This document shows positions 45,781 to 56,546 of a stretch of 64,000 nt of DNA, piece by piece. The notes below the pieces were generated by a model. It saw nothing but the letters and a program-made list of their open reading frames with translations. It made no database searches and was not told the origin of the DNA. The position numbers and the translations under genes are program-made. Position 1 is the first letter of the stretch; every line of letters starts with the position of its first letter. The stretch spans positions 248,001 through 312,000 of the forward strand of contig NW_026570252.1 in the NCBI RefSeq assembly GCF_019649055.1, in the 5' to 3' direction. The DNA comes from Paramacrobiotus metropolitanus. Its lineage: Eukaryota; Tardigrada; Eutardigrada; Parachela; Macrobiotidae.

Positions 45781-46599
45781 GTTTGCTCACCGTAGAAATG
45801 CACACTGTATATACCCACGCTGCGCGGGCAAAATCCATGATATTAAATTTTTACAATGAAATTAGAATCGGAGTTCCTTGAGCAACATTCATGCTTCAAC
45901 ATTACATTTAACTAATTAATAATATCTAAAATCAAAGATCAGCTAGAATTTGTATTGCAGAAAGCTGAAAGGTAATGCATACAAATAAAGATCTCCTATA
46001 CCATGTTGGTTCGTAGTGGTTTTCGGGGTGTCCCTGCAAGAAGGTTTTCGTTCAGCATTGGGATTGGCGGTGAATATGTTTACAGGATGGGCGCAGAAAG
46101 TGGTGATGATTTTTAGAGATAAGGATATCATCAGAGCTCTTAAAATCATCAGCACTTTAAACGTGGCTGATAAAGTGGGATTAAAATTACGTGGAAATTT
46201 GCTTTCTGAATTCAGAAAATGTAAAATGGAATTTAGGTCGTGAATTTCGCCCATGCAGCGTGGGTATATACAGTGTGCATTTTTCCGGTAAACACCATCT
46301 GTAGTCTAACTTGCTACCGCCGTTACAGTATTTCATATAAATACCAGCCTCCAAGTGGAAGTCCCGGGACATGTCCTGTTTCATGTCCGTCGACGTTCCA
46401 GATCCGCTTACCACTATGTCGCTTCTGTAGACAACACGGGCGAAGATTTCCTCAGGGTCCTGACGACGGACGTCGATAACGCTGACAGAAAGCGGCCAGT
46501 GGTCGGGGCAGGAGACCGCGGCAGCAAGCCAGGCACAGAACGGTATAATGGTGGGTGGTTACTGGTTTATTTCTCAATATGTACAAAGGGAGCTTCGCT
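45781..46599. other. intergenic, no gene recognised
   Basis: Open frames on both strands lack motifs. No clear repeat boundaries. Confidence 0.4.
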
Positions 46600-46935
46600 C
46601 AGCAATAACAACCAAAAGAAGAATTTGTCCCAATTAACACGAGAATATACTGTGCACGACACACTCACATCATTACCACGCATAATCTCCAAACTTAAAC
46701 GCTGAAACAAAAAACAAGTGGAGTGACACTCGCCCGTCCTTAAAAACAACTTCCTACCAACCTCCTTTAACGTTACAATACCGGTATCACACCAAGTGCC
46801 AAAAGTCTGACATGCAAAGGGGACAAAATTATAGCGATCAGTAAGCGACTTGTATTTTCCAATTTTCTCCCGGCAAGCCAGTTCGGCGGCGGCGACAGCA
46901 CATTTTGAGGTCGCGTCGATATACGAATCCGCCAT
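46600..46935 (-). pseudogene. retroelement RT tail, fragment 4
   Basis: Reads CAVAAAELACREKIGKYKSL, then YNFVPFACQTFGTW, LKEVGRKL and CFLFQRLSLEIMRGND. It follows the family pattern but is strongly diverged (Val-Phe-Ala-Cys where others have Ile-Ala-x-Glu). Opposite strand to fragments 1 and 2. Confidence 0.5.
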
Positions 46936-47786
46936 CGTGTCTCTGCCAGTGACGTCCCATACTGAAGGCTGCCCGCGGTACCACTTCCAGCGCGTGGCTT
47001 CATCCGGGCGCTTTCAATTTTCGCGAAGAAAACCAACGGGCAGAAAACCAACGGGCTCCGGATAAGATTCAATCCCGGCATTATGAAACGCTCGCAAAGT
47101 TATGTCGTTACAACCGTTATCTCGTTCTCTTCTAGCAATGCACTTCTTACAAGCCAGCCCATGATATCAATTCTCCGCTACATCTTTTCCACATTTGGCA
47201 TACGAATGACACTGGAAAATTTTAGCACCAAGACAAAGACCATCGGAAATGCGAAAAAACTGGTCGTCCAAGAAGCTGCCGAATACTTTAGCAGGAATAT
47301 CGTATTATGGCATATTACCAAATACGGTATTCTGTAATTATTGTTAACGAAAAAAGTGTGGCCACGTTCCGTTGCGCAAGTTTTGTTTACAAAGCTTTTA
47401 AAAGAATAGGTTATGCGTGCCTTTTTCCCTAATTTGTGATATGGTTTTTTGCCGCACAGCGGATGCTCTAGCCGCAGTGCTGGCCTAACGGCCCGACCGA
47501 TCGGTACGCGAGCACGCCACTAAATTCAATTCGCCATGCAGAAAGTCGAATTTGCCGGCAGTGTCCACCCGTCCCGAGGTGCCATGTCTTACGTCACGTG
47601 ATTGCTTCGATAATTACTTGAATATAATACGTCGACTTTTAATTAATCGGTACAGAATATGTATAAATCCCACTCAAAAAACGGGTAACGGACACCCTGA
47701 TGACAACAGATAAAACTGACATAACCTGCTTATTGCCCCTGCCAGTCGCGGTTCTGGGGGGGGGGGGCGTTGGTGGGCTGGTCAGT
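46936..47786. other. intergenic, no gene recognised
   Basis: A run of twelve or so G residues at 47756-47768 is the only notable feature. It just precedes the hAT-type element. Confidence 0.45.
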
Positions 47787-47794
47787 GTCGACAG

Positions 47795-48631
47795 TAGAGC
47801 CCTGCACGAGCCGAGCCGCTCGGCTCGGCTCGCGAGCACTTCGAGCGAACAGGCGTCGTTTTGCGAATTTGCGAACAAGCTGAGCAACAGAAAAAAAATT
47901 GCGAGCGAGCCGAGCGAGCGGGATGGTCGGGTGCGAGCGATCGCGAGCCTACAGGCTTGAAATTGTGCGAACTGGAGAAGTTTCTAGTACAAAACACTTC
48001 TGCACAATTACCAGAATTACATTGAACGACCTGAAAACGGCCTTAAAGCACCGTCACCTTCGCGCGAAGTGATTTACTTACTTTCCTAGACTGGTTGAGA
48101 CTCGGGACTAAGTTTTGATATTTTGTGGCCAACAAAAACATTATTTGACGGGTTTATGAATCACTTGAATGCTTCCTAACTCCTAAGAAAGGTGCATTTT
48201 AATTTTCTAGCATTCTGTTATATGTATTTATTTCAGACTAAATTAAAAAAACTACATCCAGTTGAAAATTAGAGAAAGGTATTAGCGAAAAAATGAAACT
48301 AATGAAACGGACTACCAGTATGGAGATATAAGTGATTGTCTCTGAACATCCTGTTGCAATTACTGAGTTTTTGTTTTGGTTAAAAGTTTGGTATACGTGT
48401 AATTAATTCGTGCAAAAAATCGATACGTAATTTTTGTCCGATCTCACGAGCGAGCCGATTTGCCAAAATAAAATTACGAGCGAGTTGAGCGAGCGGAAGC
48501 TAAGAAAAATTGGAAAACGAGCGAGTTGAGCGAGCGGCGGTTTCGGCGCGAGCGAGCTGAGCGAGCAGGAAGTTTCAGAAAGCTGAAACGAGCGAGTCGA
48601 GCAGCACTTTTGCTGCTCGTGCAGGGCTCTA
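47795..48631. mobile_element. 837-bp hAT-type non-autonomous element
   Basis: The inverted ends TAGAGCCCTGCACGAG and CTCGTGCAGGGCTCTA are perfect, and an 8-bp target duplication GTCGACAG flanks both sides (47787-47794 and 48632-48639). Eight-base duplications and such ends are typical of the hAT superfamily. Both subterminal regions are packed with CGAGC/GAGCGAGC motifs, which may be transposase binding sites. The central part has no transposase frame. Confidence 0.92.
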
Positions 48632-48639
48632 GTCGACAG

Positions 48640-50101
48640 TACCGCATATTAAAACAATGCTCTTAAAGCATCTCAACCGGAATTGCTTACTGAGCGCTTA
48701 CAGGGAGCAAACGACTATCGCGGTTGGAAAAGGATGCGTGGTCGCGAAGTAACTATGATTACCGGATTACCAGAATCGAAAAACACCAGCTTAAAGTGCA
48801 GCCAGATCGCAGGTTTAATTTATTACACGACGTCCCGTAAGAACGAAAGAAGAAACAAAACTAAAATCAGGTTTAGAAAAAGAATGGGCAGTCTCCGATA
48901 ATGTGTCCAGTCATGCTACGCTCATGGGAAGCTGATTAGAATAGGTAGCCACACATGGAAGCCGCTTAGACAATCCAACAGCAGTGCATATTCCTGGCTT
49001 GCTACTCTTTTATACAGTTGTTATGACCTTAAAATTTTACTGTCAATGTAACAGCGTCACACAACTAAGAGTTTAGAAATGCAACAGTAATTTTGCGTTC
49101 AATACCGGCAAATATCATATTACGGCGGGCTCAGGCAATCCTCCCCCCCCCCGCCACCGGGGATATTGGAAACCAATGAATATGGCACGAATATGCTAGT
49201 CTTCGGGGCCGTTTCCAGCCATGTTCGGCATACATGCGCAAAGGAATTAAAGTTCCGGCCCCACCTTCGGTTTCCTCGCGTGGCGTTTGGGAGTAATCGG
49301 GCGCAGATAGGCACATTTGTAAAGAAACAGACAGGAGCTGTACGGGTGTAAAATTTTGAGTCTGAAGTTGTTTTTCCTCCAAATCGTTTTTCGTTGATTA
49401 ACAAAAAGTAAACCCAATAGAAGTCCATTTTAGGTAATTTAAAATTTTAAAGGTTGTTCTCTTTAAAAGTTCTTGCGACACCCCCGCTTTATTAAAACTT
49501 TAAAACGGATACTGTACTGCAGAGTGCAAAATAACGTGATCTTAAACGTCACGTGAAATTAAGCATTAATTCAAACAGAGTAATGTTTTGTACTTGTAAA
49601 TATGCTTGTTGAATGTCCGACTCGCGTGTTACAGTAATATCGAAATGATTTCTTCGCGACTGGCGTGTGAAAGATGTTATATAACCGTTAACATCACCCC
49701 CGGCCCAATACCGAGTTGCCAAAGCCAATACGAATCGTTAAACTTTTTTCGGTGCACAGGGAAAACACACACCCTTTCGGCGCTAATTTGTAATGTATAG
49801 TGTTAAACGTAAAGATCTGTGCGTATTACCCGTACAATGTTTATATTATGTGCGTAATGCACATAGCGTTTGCAGATTTCGGATATTATGGATGCGGAAT
49901 TTTTGGCGTTCAACTACGAGTCCGTTTGAGATTACTCGATAAAAAGCACAAGCAAGGTTTAGCAAACATTATACCTAATCAGTATAAACTAATATGACGG
50001 TAATCACTACAACCATAATAACACTAAACACACAGGTATAAATATTACGCATCCACAGGATATTCAATATTACGCATCCACACGTAGGCCTAATATGGAA
50101 A
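48640..50101. other. intergenic, 3' flank of GPCR2
   Basis: Contains copy 2 of repeat R5 (48690-48990), a C-run at 49140-49152 next to a GC-richer stretch (49155-49345) without a recognised frame, and AT-rich sequence. No gene supported. Confidence 0.45.
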
Positions 50102-51073
50102 CTACCGGCGAAGGCCGACAATCGCCTGGTGTACCGCTGCGCGCAGATCATGCTGCGCGACAAGGAACATGAACGGATCCAGTAGCGACTGCAGCATGAT
50201 TAAGATCGCCGTAGCCACGGCGGCGTTGGCTATCCGTAATTGTGTAATGTAGAAGATGTTCGCCGGCGTCCAGATTACCACCATGTTAATGGTCAGCAGG
50301 GTCAAGATATACAGCGACTGCGAACGACGCTTTTTACTGCGCTGATAATCCGAAACCGATGACTCCGTCTTTCCGTGCGAAGTGACGCGATGCGAGCGCA
50401 GAATCCAGCGTTTTCTACGGTATACGTACAGGAACACGGGATAACTCAGCACGATGAGGATCTCCGGGGTCAAATACAGAGCGGCGTTGACGGCCGTCAT
50501 CCACTGCACCATTGAAGGCGCTGCGAGGAAAACTCCGCAAGTTCGATCGTTCAACGCCGTACGATACGAAGCGTCCATTATTCGTCCCGGGACAACGAAC
50601 ACCGCAATCAGCAGCAGCAACGCCGCGGTTATCCACAGTGTGAGACGGTTGGAAATTTTTTCTCTATACGATACCGGGTGTACCACCGCCCAGATGCGGT
50701 TGGCATAGATGACCACGTGGTACGTTAAGAGAAACGCGCCTAAAATGGTCAAAATGAGCAGTTTGACGACACAGAATGGGCGAACGTAGGGAGCCGGGAG
50801 AATGTCTTTAATCAGCATGAAAGTCTGACTGCGGACGATCCCGTTCAGGACGTGAGCGCTGGCAAGAATAATGACGTAGACGCCGAAAGGCGTAATGACG
50901 GGAACGCGGTAGCGGTATAAATACAGCACGAAGGCGTTGACAATGACGCCACTGACGCAGATGACCGTGGAGCAGGTGTCTAACCATGTCCAGTTAGCTG
51001 ATACTAAATAGGCGGCGCCGGTGTGGGTTTTGTTGAAAACCAGAGCATCCGATCGCAACGATGTATTATTCAT
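50102..51073 (-). CDS. rhodopsin-like GPCR, tandem copy 2
   Basis: Single exon, 323 residues, aligned without gaps to copy 1 and differing at only a small fraction of positions. The same non-standard motifs are kept: LASAH in TM2, NRI for DRY, IWTP in TM6 and DPFMF for NPxxY. Differences cluster in the N-terminus and the third intracellular loop (TESSVSDYQRSKKRRSQSLY, against TPETSSSEYQRTKMRRSQ in copy 1). The basic Ser-rich end of loop 3 (KKRRSQS) could be a G-protein contact or a kinase site. The intact frame after duplication argues for retained function. Confidence 0.85.
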   Translation of the reverse strand: MNNTSLRSDALVFNKTHTGAAYLVSANWTWLDTCSTVICVSGVIVNAFVLYLYRYRVPVITPFGVYVIILASAHVLNGIVRSQTFMLIKDILPAPYVRPFCVVKLLILTILGAFLLTYHVVIYANRIWAVVHPVSYREKISNRLTLWITAALLLLIAVFVVPGRIMDASYRTALNDRTCGVFLAAPSMVQWMTAVNAALYLTPEILIVLSYPVFLYVYRRKRWILRSHRVTSHGKTESSVSDYQRSKKRRSQSLYILTLLTINMVVIWTPANIFYITQLRIANAAVATAILIMLQSLLDPFMFLVAQHDLRAAVHQAIVGLRR

Positions 51074-52539
51074 GGTCGTTGTCTGTAAAAGATGGCGATT
51101 AGTGCAGTTATTTTGCGAAAATGCACAAAAGAGCAGTTATTTTGCGAGAAGTCCATCCTGGGCGGCTGGTAAACCTGCCGCGAAATGTGGTGGACTCGGC
51201 AATGGTAACCTCTTCGTATTTCACACAAATTTTCTTCGTGGACTCTTATGGTAAATTTAAAAAAAGCCAGCTAGCATGATGCTAGCTGGCTTTTAATTTG
51301 GGAATGAAGCTGGGCAAGTGGTATACCGAACGGTAGAAAACAGTTTGCAAGATTTTTGGTACCATTTACCGAAAAAGTGGCTATTTGTGGCTACTGAACA
51401 GGTACAAGCATTTCTGTTTTCTCGTAGACAGTATACAATCCGAAGCGAAGGTCCTCTATGTTCAAGAAAACGGAAGTTATTGTCCGTCGGTCACGCTCAT
51501 CGGTCACGCCCTGAACTGTCGGTCACGCAACAAGCACTATGTCAACGTGCTGATTTGTAGTCTCATGGTACGTTTAGTAGCGTTACCAAAATATTGAGTT
51601 AGGGCACTAAGCATTAAGGTATCATTAGGGTAGCCGGCATCATTAGGTACTAGCGTATCATTAGGGTAGCCGGTTGCCCCTGTCTTAGTACTGTATTTTC
51701 ACGAGTTTAAGGACAGCCAGAACCAGCTTCGGTACATTCGCGAGGAATTGTTTTGTGTCACTTCCGATCACTTGGTGTTGTTCGGGGTGTTTGAATGGCA
51801 TTAGCAGACAAATTTGGTACATACACAATTTTTAAAAAAAAGAGTTTCGTTCATCAGGTGCATTACAATTTTAAAAATTAAATGAGTTCGACTTTTGCTA
51901 ATTTAAAATACAAATGTAATCAAAACTCCATTTTTTAAAAGTGCAAAAGTGTTAGGTTACGGTAAGTGTATGCAGCGCTGAAAGAAGCAATCCGATTCAT
52001 CTTACCGCTCTCAAGAATAATGCTCACCAATACAGTAATAATGCTCACCAATCTTTTGTGTGTACTGGTAGTCTGGTACAAAACGTTAACGTCACTGAGC
52101 AGCGTTAAAAAAAAGCATTGAAATACTGAAATACGGTGCTGCCTGGTAGTGTTTTAGTAACGCACTACAACTCAATAATTTATTCAGCAGTTAGGCACAG
52201 AAATCCCAGGTACTAAGATGATCACTAACGTACATATTGGTGCCTTGGCAGCTTACCGGTAGCAAAGATAAGTGCTACGTAGCACCCAATCCATAGTAAC
52301 GATTGTACTTGAGCTATGCTGTGACAAGCATATTCTTCGCGCAAAATGAGGCAGGTAAATTCACAAGAGCAAAGCAAGTGGACGTATGCCACTCAAAACA
52401 GATGACTGTTCCAGCAGCAAACGCTCAATAATGTTTTCTTCGCTCCGCGCAACAGAGCGCTCAGCGACCACGCCGAAATGGTTGATGCCGGTCAAATTAC
52501 TGTTAAAGACAGAGAGGCACACCTGTGATACGGAATCCC
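51074..52539. other. intergenic, upstream flank of GPCR2
   Basis: Contains a perfect hairpin at 51262-51294, two copies of a GTATCATTAGGGTAGCCGG unit near 51618-51680, and a doubled AATAATGCTCACCAAT unit at 52016-52058. No gene recognised. Confidence 0.5.
51262..51294. repeat. perfect 16-bp hairpin upstream of GPCR2
   Basis: The arms AAAAGCCAGCTAGCAT and its exact complement are separated by a single G. It ends in a T-run on either strand, so an RNA from either direction would form a tight stem followed by U residues. It lies about 190 bases upstream of the GPCR2 start. No equivalent was seen upstream of GPCR1 or GPCR3. Confidence 0.85.
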
Positions 52540-53150
52540 TTAATTACGTTCGAAAGAATAATTGCCGTTTCCCAAGGACCTTCTTATAATTATGCAGCAC
52601 CATACCGGCGGCTGCGCGTGCGCTGCTCCTTCTTCCGTTCAAACATTCTTCAAATCGATATCTGTTCTTCCGCTGAGTAGATCGATGGGTTGCTTCTTTA
52701 ACAGGAAGAAGCCTTACCGTATTTAACTCTTTCCCTTGCCGGTTAGCATGACCGGTGTTTGCTTCCGCAACTTTCATACCATGCCGAACAGCAACGTCAC
52801 CAGCGCAGCTATGATTTGAACAACAACTCCCACGGATTGCCGCTGGACCAACCCAACGGGGCCCGCGCACGGTAGAACTAGCCGATCAATACGGCGACGT
52901 TGAAGATGATCCCCCACCCCGAACCCCAGACCCAAAAAGTTGTCCGGAACGGGAGCTGGTCCAGTGTGTGATCCGGCGCTTTCCACGTCGCAAATACCGC
53001 CAAGAATATTTTACTAATGGAGAACGTAAACTAAAGTTCGAAGGAATAATTACTTTAATCACCAAAGACAGTCAGATCTTCCTGGAACTGTTTTCCTTAT
53101 TCAGGGACGAAATCTAGAGATTCAAATGCGATCAGTTGCCTGCCGGAACC
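52540..53150 (-). pseudogene. decayed 3' end of the amino acid permease, copy in tandem unit 2
   Basis: 52545-52990 aligns with the last permease exon (CCATACCGGC(G/A)GCTGCGCGTGCGCTGC, CAACGGGGCC, CCACCCCGAACCCCAGACCC landmarks). The end of the preceding exon and its donor are recognisable at 53115-53150 (GGTTCCGGCAGGCAACTGATC on the minus strand). Deletions and frameshifts abolish the protein. Confidence 0.78.
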
Positions 53151-53394
53151 GGATGTACCGGAACCTGCCTGCCATTCGCGAACTACAGTGCAGTGCATAG
53201 GGATTAAAAGTCAATTGGCCATTAATCAAATTGGGATGTGGACTGTAGTGATGACAGTGTTTTGTTGTGAACTCATTTGTATAAGTCAAAAAAGATATAT
53301 GAGAGAGCTCAGCTATGTGCGTGCTCAGTTATTCATGAAAGCAATCCATTAAGCAAATTAACTCATCCGGCTTCTAATATGTAGTGAAAATTCA

Positions 53395-53515
53395 GCAACA
53401 TCAGGAGCCGGAGACAGTCAGTATTGCGCACCGCCAGGCCGGCCAAATATTGAAATTACCGGCGACCACTGATAACACGTGTCCGCTACGCCGCTGTACG
53501 CAGGTGCTGGGCGTT
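53395..53515 (-). pseudogene. remnant of a GPCR 3' end
   Basis: The GGAGCCGGAGA, GCCGGCCAAATATTG and AATTACCGGCGA landmarks match the 3' border of GPCR1 (42950-43020) and continue for a few codons into the receptor's C-terminal end (CGCTGTACGCAG). The rest of the gene is missing. It points to a fourth tandem unit that was lost. Confidence 0.55.
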
Positions 53516-53966
53516 AACTCAGAAGATAAATCCGGTGTCCGTTTTATGACTGGCGTTATAGCAAGTGCATTTTAATGGACAGAATAACGCTATTCCCTTT
53601 CTACTGATGGCTGAACGAAACAATTTAGCGTAAACCTTTAAAGGTTTTCAAAACAACCGTACACTAAAGATTATGTAGTTTCAGAAAGGCAAAAAGTATT
53701 ACAAAAAAAGAGATTAGGAGTGCGCGAAAGCGAAAGTTTTAGTGTATGTATCCCATTTTTGGCACGATGTACCGTGATATTTTCCTTCATGTCCATCCAA
53801 GTTCCACCTGGCTGACGTAATTCCGACATGATGCAGCATAGCCGGCAAAATGAAATGATGAAATTAAATTTTGGTACGGAAACCTAATGCGAAGCATCCA
53901 AACTTTTCCCGTAATTTCTATAGCATTTAACACAGCGACAAATACAAATTCACGGGTCATGCTAAT

Positions 53967-55046
53967 CTTGTGGTAAAATGGTAATATACCCCACGATTAC
54001 TATTACGTAACCGATGATGTCATTCGACTCAGTTTTTGTATCTGAGTTGACTGGTCATGACCTTTTGGGAGGAAAAGGTCACCTAAAGGCCATAGAGCTC
54101 AGTGCGTTCGTATAGTGTTTTGCCATCACTCGCGTCTAACTCGCTTGTTTTTACAAAGTATTGAAATTTTCTCGACCTTTTTACAAGAACTTGAAAATTA
54201 TATCCTGCAAAATGCTTTAAGAACTCCAAGAAACCTAAAAGACCTAAGAAACCTAAAAAACCAAAGAAACCAGAGAAACCTAAGAAACCTAAAACCAAAA
54301 AATTATATCATGCAATATATTTTAAGAAGCCTAAAAAACCTAAGAAGAATAAGAAACCTAAGAAACCTAAGAAACCTAAGAAGAATAAGAAACCTAATAA
54401 GCCTAAGAAACCTAAGAAGCCTAAGAAACCTAAGAAACCTAAGAAACCTAAGAAACCTAAGAAGCCTAAGAAGCCTAAGAAATCCAAGAAACCTAAGAAA
54501 CCTAAGAAGCCTAAGAAGCCTAAGAAACCTAAAAAATCTAAAAAACCTAAGAAACCTAAGAAACCTAAAAAGCCTAAAAAGCCTAAGAAACCTAAGAAAA
54601 CCTAAGAAGCCTAAGAAACCACCGGTTAAATAAAGAAGTAAACGTATTGACCCAAGAAAGAAACCCTAAGAACCTAAGAAACCACTGCTAATATAAAACA
54701 GTAACCTTATTGACCTAAGAAAGAAACCCTACGAACCTAAGAAACCAACCGTTAATGTAGAACGGCAACTTGAATAACTTGATCACGTGATCTTGGATCC
54801 AGGTGACCTACGTATTGTACGACTCGCAATTTTCCCAAACAAAACAGCTATAGGAAATTCATTTTTGCGAAGAAAACACAAGAAACTTAATACAAAATGT
54901 TTATATATAGCATTTTCGTCCATGACCTTTAGATGACCTTTCCCTCCCTTAAGGTCCTCGCCATTCGACTCAGAAAAAAATACTGAGCCGAATGGAGCCA
55001 TCGGTTACGTCATAGCAATCGTGGGGTATATTACCATTATACCAAA
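53967..55046. repeat. 1.1-kb inverted-repeat structure enclosing a KKP minisatellite
   Basis: The left arm (53967-54095) and right arm (about 54918-55046) are inverted copies: ATGGTAATATACCCCACGAT, ACGTAACCGATG, CATTCGACTCAG and AAAGGTCA(C/T)CTAAAGG-type blocks occur in mirrored order. The arms are diverged by roughly a fifth, so no recent event is implied. The middle holds the minisatellite below and two to three ~70-bp units (54630-54760). It resembles a foldback transposon, but no target duplication could be defined. Confidence 0.75.
54190..54625 (+). repeat. (AAGAAACCT)n minisatellite, open as (Lys-Lys-Pro)n
   Basis: Nine-base units AAG AA(A/G) CCT repeat for about 400 bases. One plus-strand frame is open from about 54190 to a stop near 54605 and reads KKP KKP … with occasional KKN or KKS. 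It contains an internal duplicated leader (KLYPAKCFK, later KLYHAIYFK). No ATG begins this frame. Another frame reads Leu-Arg-Asn repeats from an ATG at 54115 and slips into the KKP frame at the end. Translation is unproven; a nine-base unit keeps any frame open by itself, so the open frame is weak evidence. Confidence 0.8.
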
Positions 55047-55066
55047 AAAATACGTGGTAGGAATAC

Positions 55067-55356
55067 TTGTTCATATACTTCGCTTTGCCCATTATTTTAA
55101 TCAGTACCACTTTAGGGATCAATATATTAATCACTTTTACTGCATAAATGCAGTGCTGGTCTTGCTGCATAGATTGCTCACTGATAAGCTGCATAGGCTT
55201 TATGGACTGAATGGTAATGCATAGACTGCATTTGAGTCAGCCGCGGTTGTTCATGTAGCCGCCCGCCATAGAGGCTGTCAATTTAGTATAGTGATTAATA
55301 TATTGATCCCTAAAGCGGTACTGATTAAAATAATGGACCAAGCGAAGTACAGATAC
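55067..55356. mobile_element. 290-bp small foldback/MITE-like element
   Basis: Arms of about 65 bases (ATACTTCGCTTTGCCCATTA … GGGATCAATATATTAATCAC) are mirrored at 55288-55356 with few differences, and unique sequence lies between them. No certain target duplication. It lies immediately beside the KKP inverted-repeat structure. Confidence 0.7.
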
Positions 55357-56546
55357 TTGGCTATTTCGTCCCGATTAATGTGTTTAATGCGCTAATTTGC
55401 ATATGACCGAATTCTAAAAGCTTTGCATTCCAGCCGTTTTTGAAAAAATTTGAAAGGAAGCCTGAAATTAAAAAAAAATGGATTGTGTTATGTTATTCCG
55501 TTTTCTCTTACAGCCTAAACGAAGAAACTAAATTACGTTAGTTACCAATGGATCGATCTTTTTAGCCGAACTACATTGAACGTATCTGTACATTCTATGC
55601 AGCAAATTCCTAATAACACCTAGAGGAAAAGCGCGACTTCTGCATGGTGATTTCCTGTAACCGGATAAAGACAACAGAAGTGAGAAAGGAATTGCTTCGA
55701 ATACTGGAAAAAACGGATTTGTTATTTGCTCGCTGCTACCGATACGTAGAACGCAATCAAGCAAAGCACCATATGCGTATCACGATATCACTTTTTTGGC
55801 ATATTATGGCATGCTTGGCGGTCCTCACTTGCTCAATACGTCCAAAATATTACGGCACCTATAAATCAGCTGTGATTCTGTACGTGTGAGTAATACTTTT
55901 GGAAGCATAATGTCAGGGCAATTGTCTTTCCTGTATGTACGCCGCGTAGACGGTGACTCCACGCAACGAAATTGCAGTTACAAGCAGTTGTAAGGTTGCC
56001 CCGTAATTTCTGTAGTAAAGAAACAGAAAAAACATATTTATCGAGCAATTCTGCCCCGACTACCGCTACAGCTACAGACAGATACACTGCCACTAAATGA
56101 AAAATTCATTCCTCTCTAGATTTAGGATAACTACCAAGGAGAAGCTAAACTTACACATAATTTATGTCGATGTTTTATAATTTTCATCAATATTTGGCAT
56201 GCATCAGCCACGCCAACTGCAAATAGAGCGTAAATAGTGGGGCATGGCGTGCCCTTACCATTTTTTTACGTTGTATGCGTGGAAGTCAAAAACACTACTC
56301 AATATACATTTAAAAATACGCATACGTTTGAATAGTTATACACACGATTTTAGTACCTGATGTTTTTTTTTATGCATAAGAATAAGTGAGAAAGTCTACG
56401 GCCGTGGTGACTTGATAAAAAAAATTATATACAGTATCGCGTTAACAAATTCGCATCCGGCCTCCAACTCGATTAATTCAACCAGATTAACCTTGAAGCA
56501 GAATATTACGAGTACATAATGTCCTTTGGGCTTTCCGCGCCTCGTA
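55357..56546. other. intergenic, 3' flank of GPCR3
   Basis: No gene supported. A 40-residue minus-strand frame at about 55913-56035 (MFFLFLYYRNYGATL…) is protein-like but has no context. AT-rich sequence follows. Confidence 0.4.

Noticed and set aside
49120-49428. GC-richer segment with frames on both strands beside a C-run
   Set aside because: No frame has a recognisable motif and no repeat partner was found in the window.
54115-54633. 172-codon frame of Leu-Arg-Asn repeats beginning with ATG
   Set aside because: It is an alternative frame of a nine-base minisatellite, which stays open automatically; no support for translation. The KKP frame is equally open.
55913-56035. 40-residue minus-strand frame with a hydrophobic start
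   Set aside because: Too short, no splice partner, no similar sequence elsewhere in the window.
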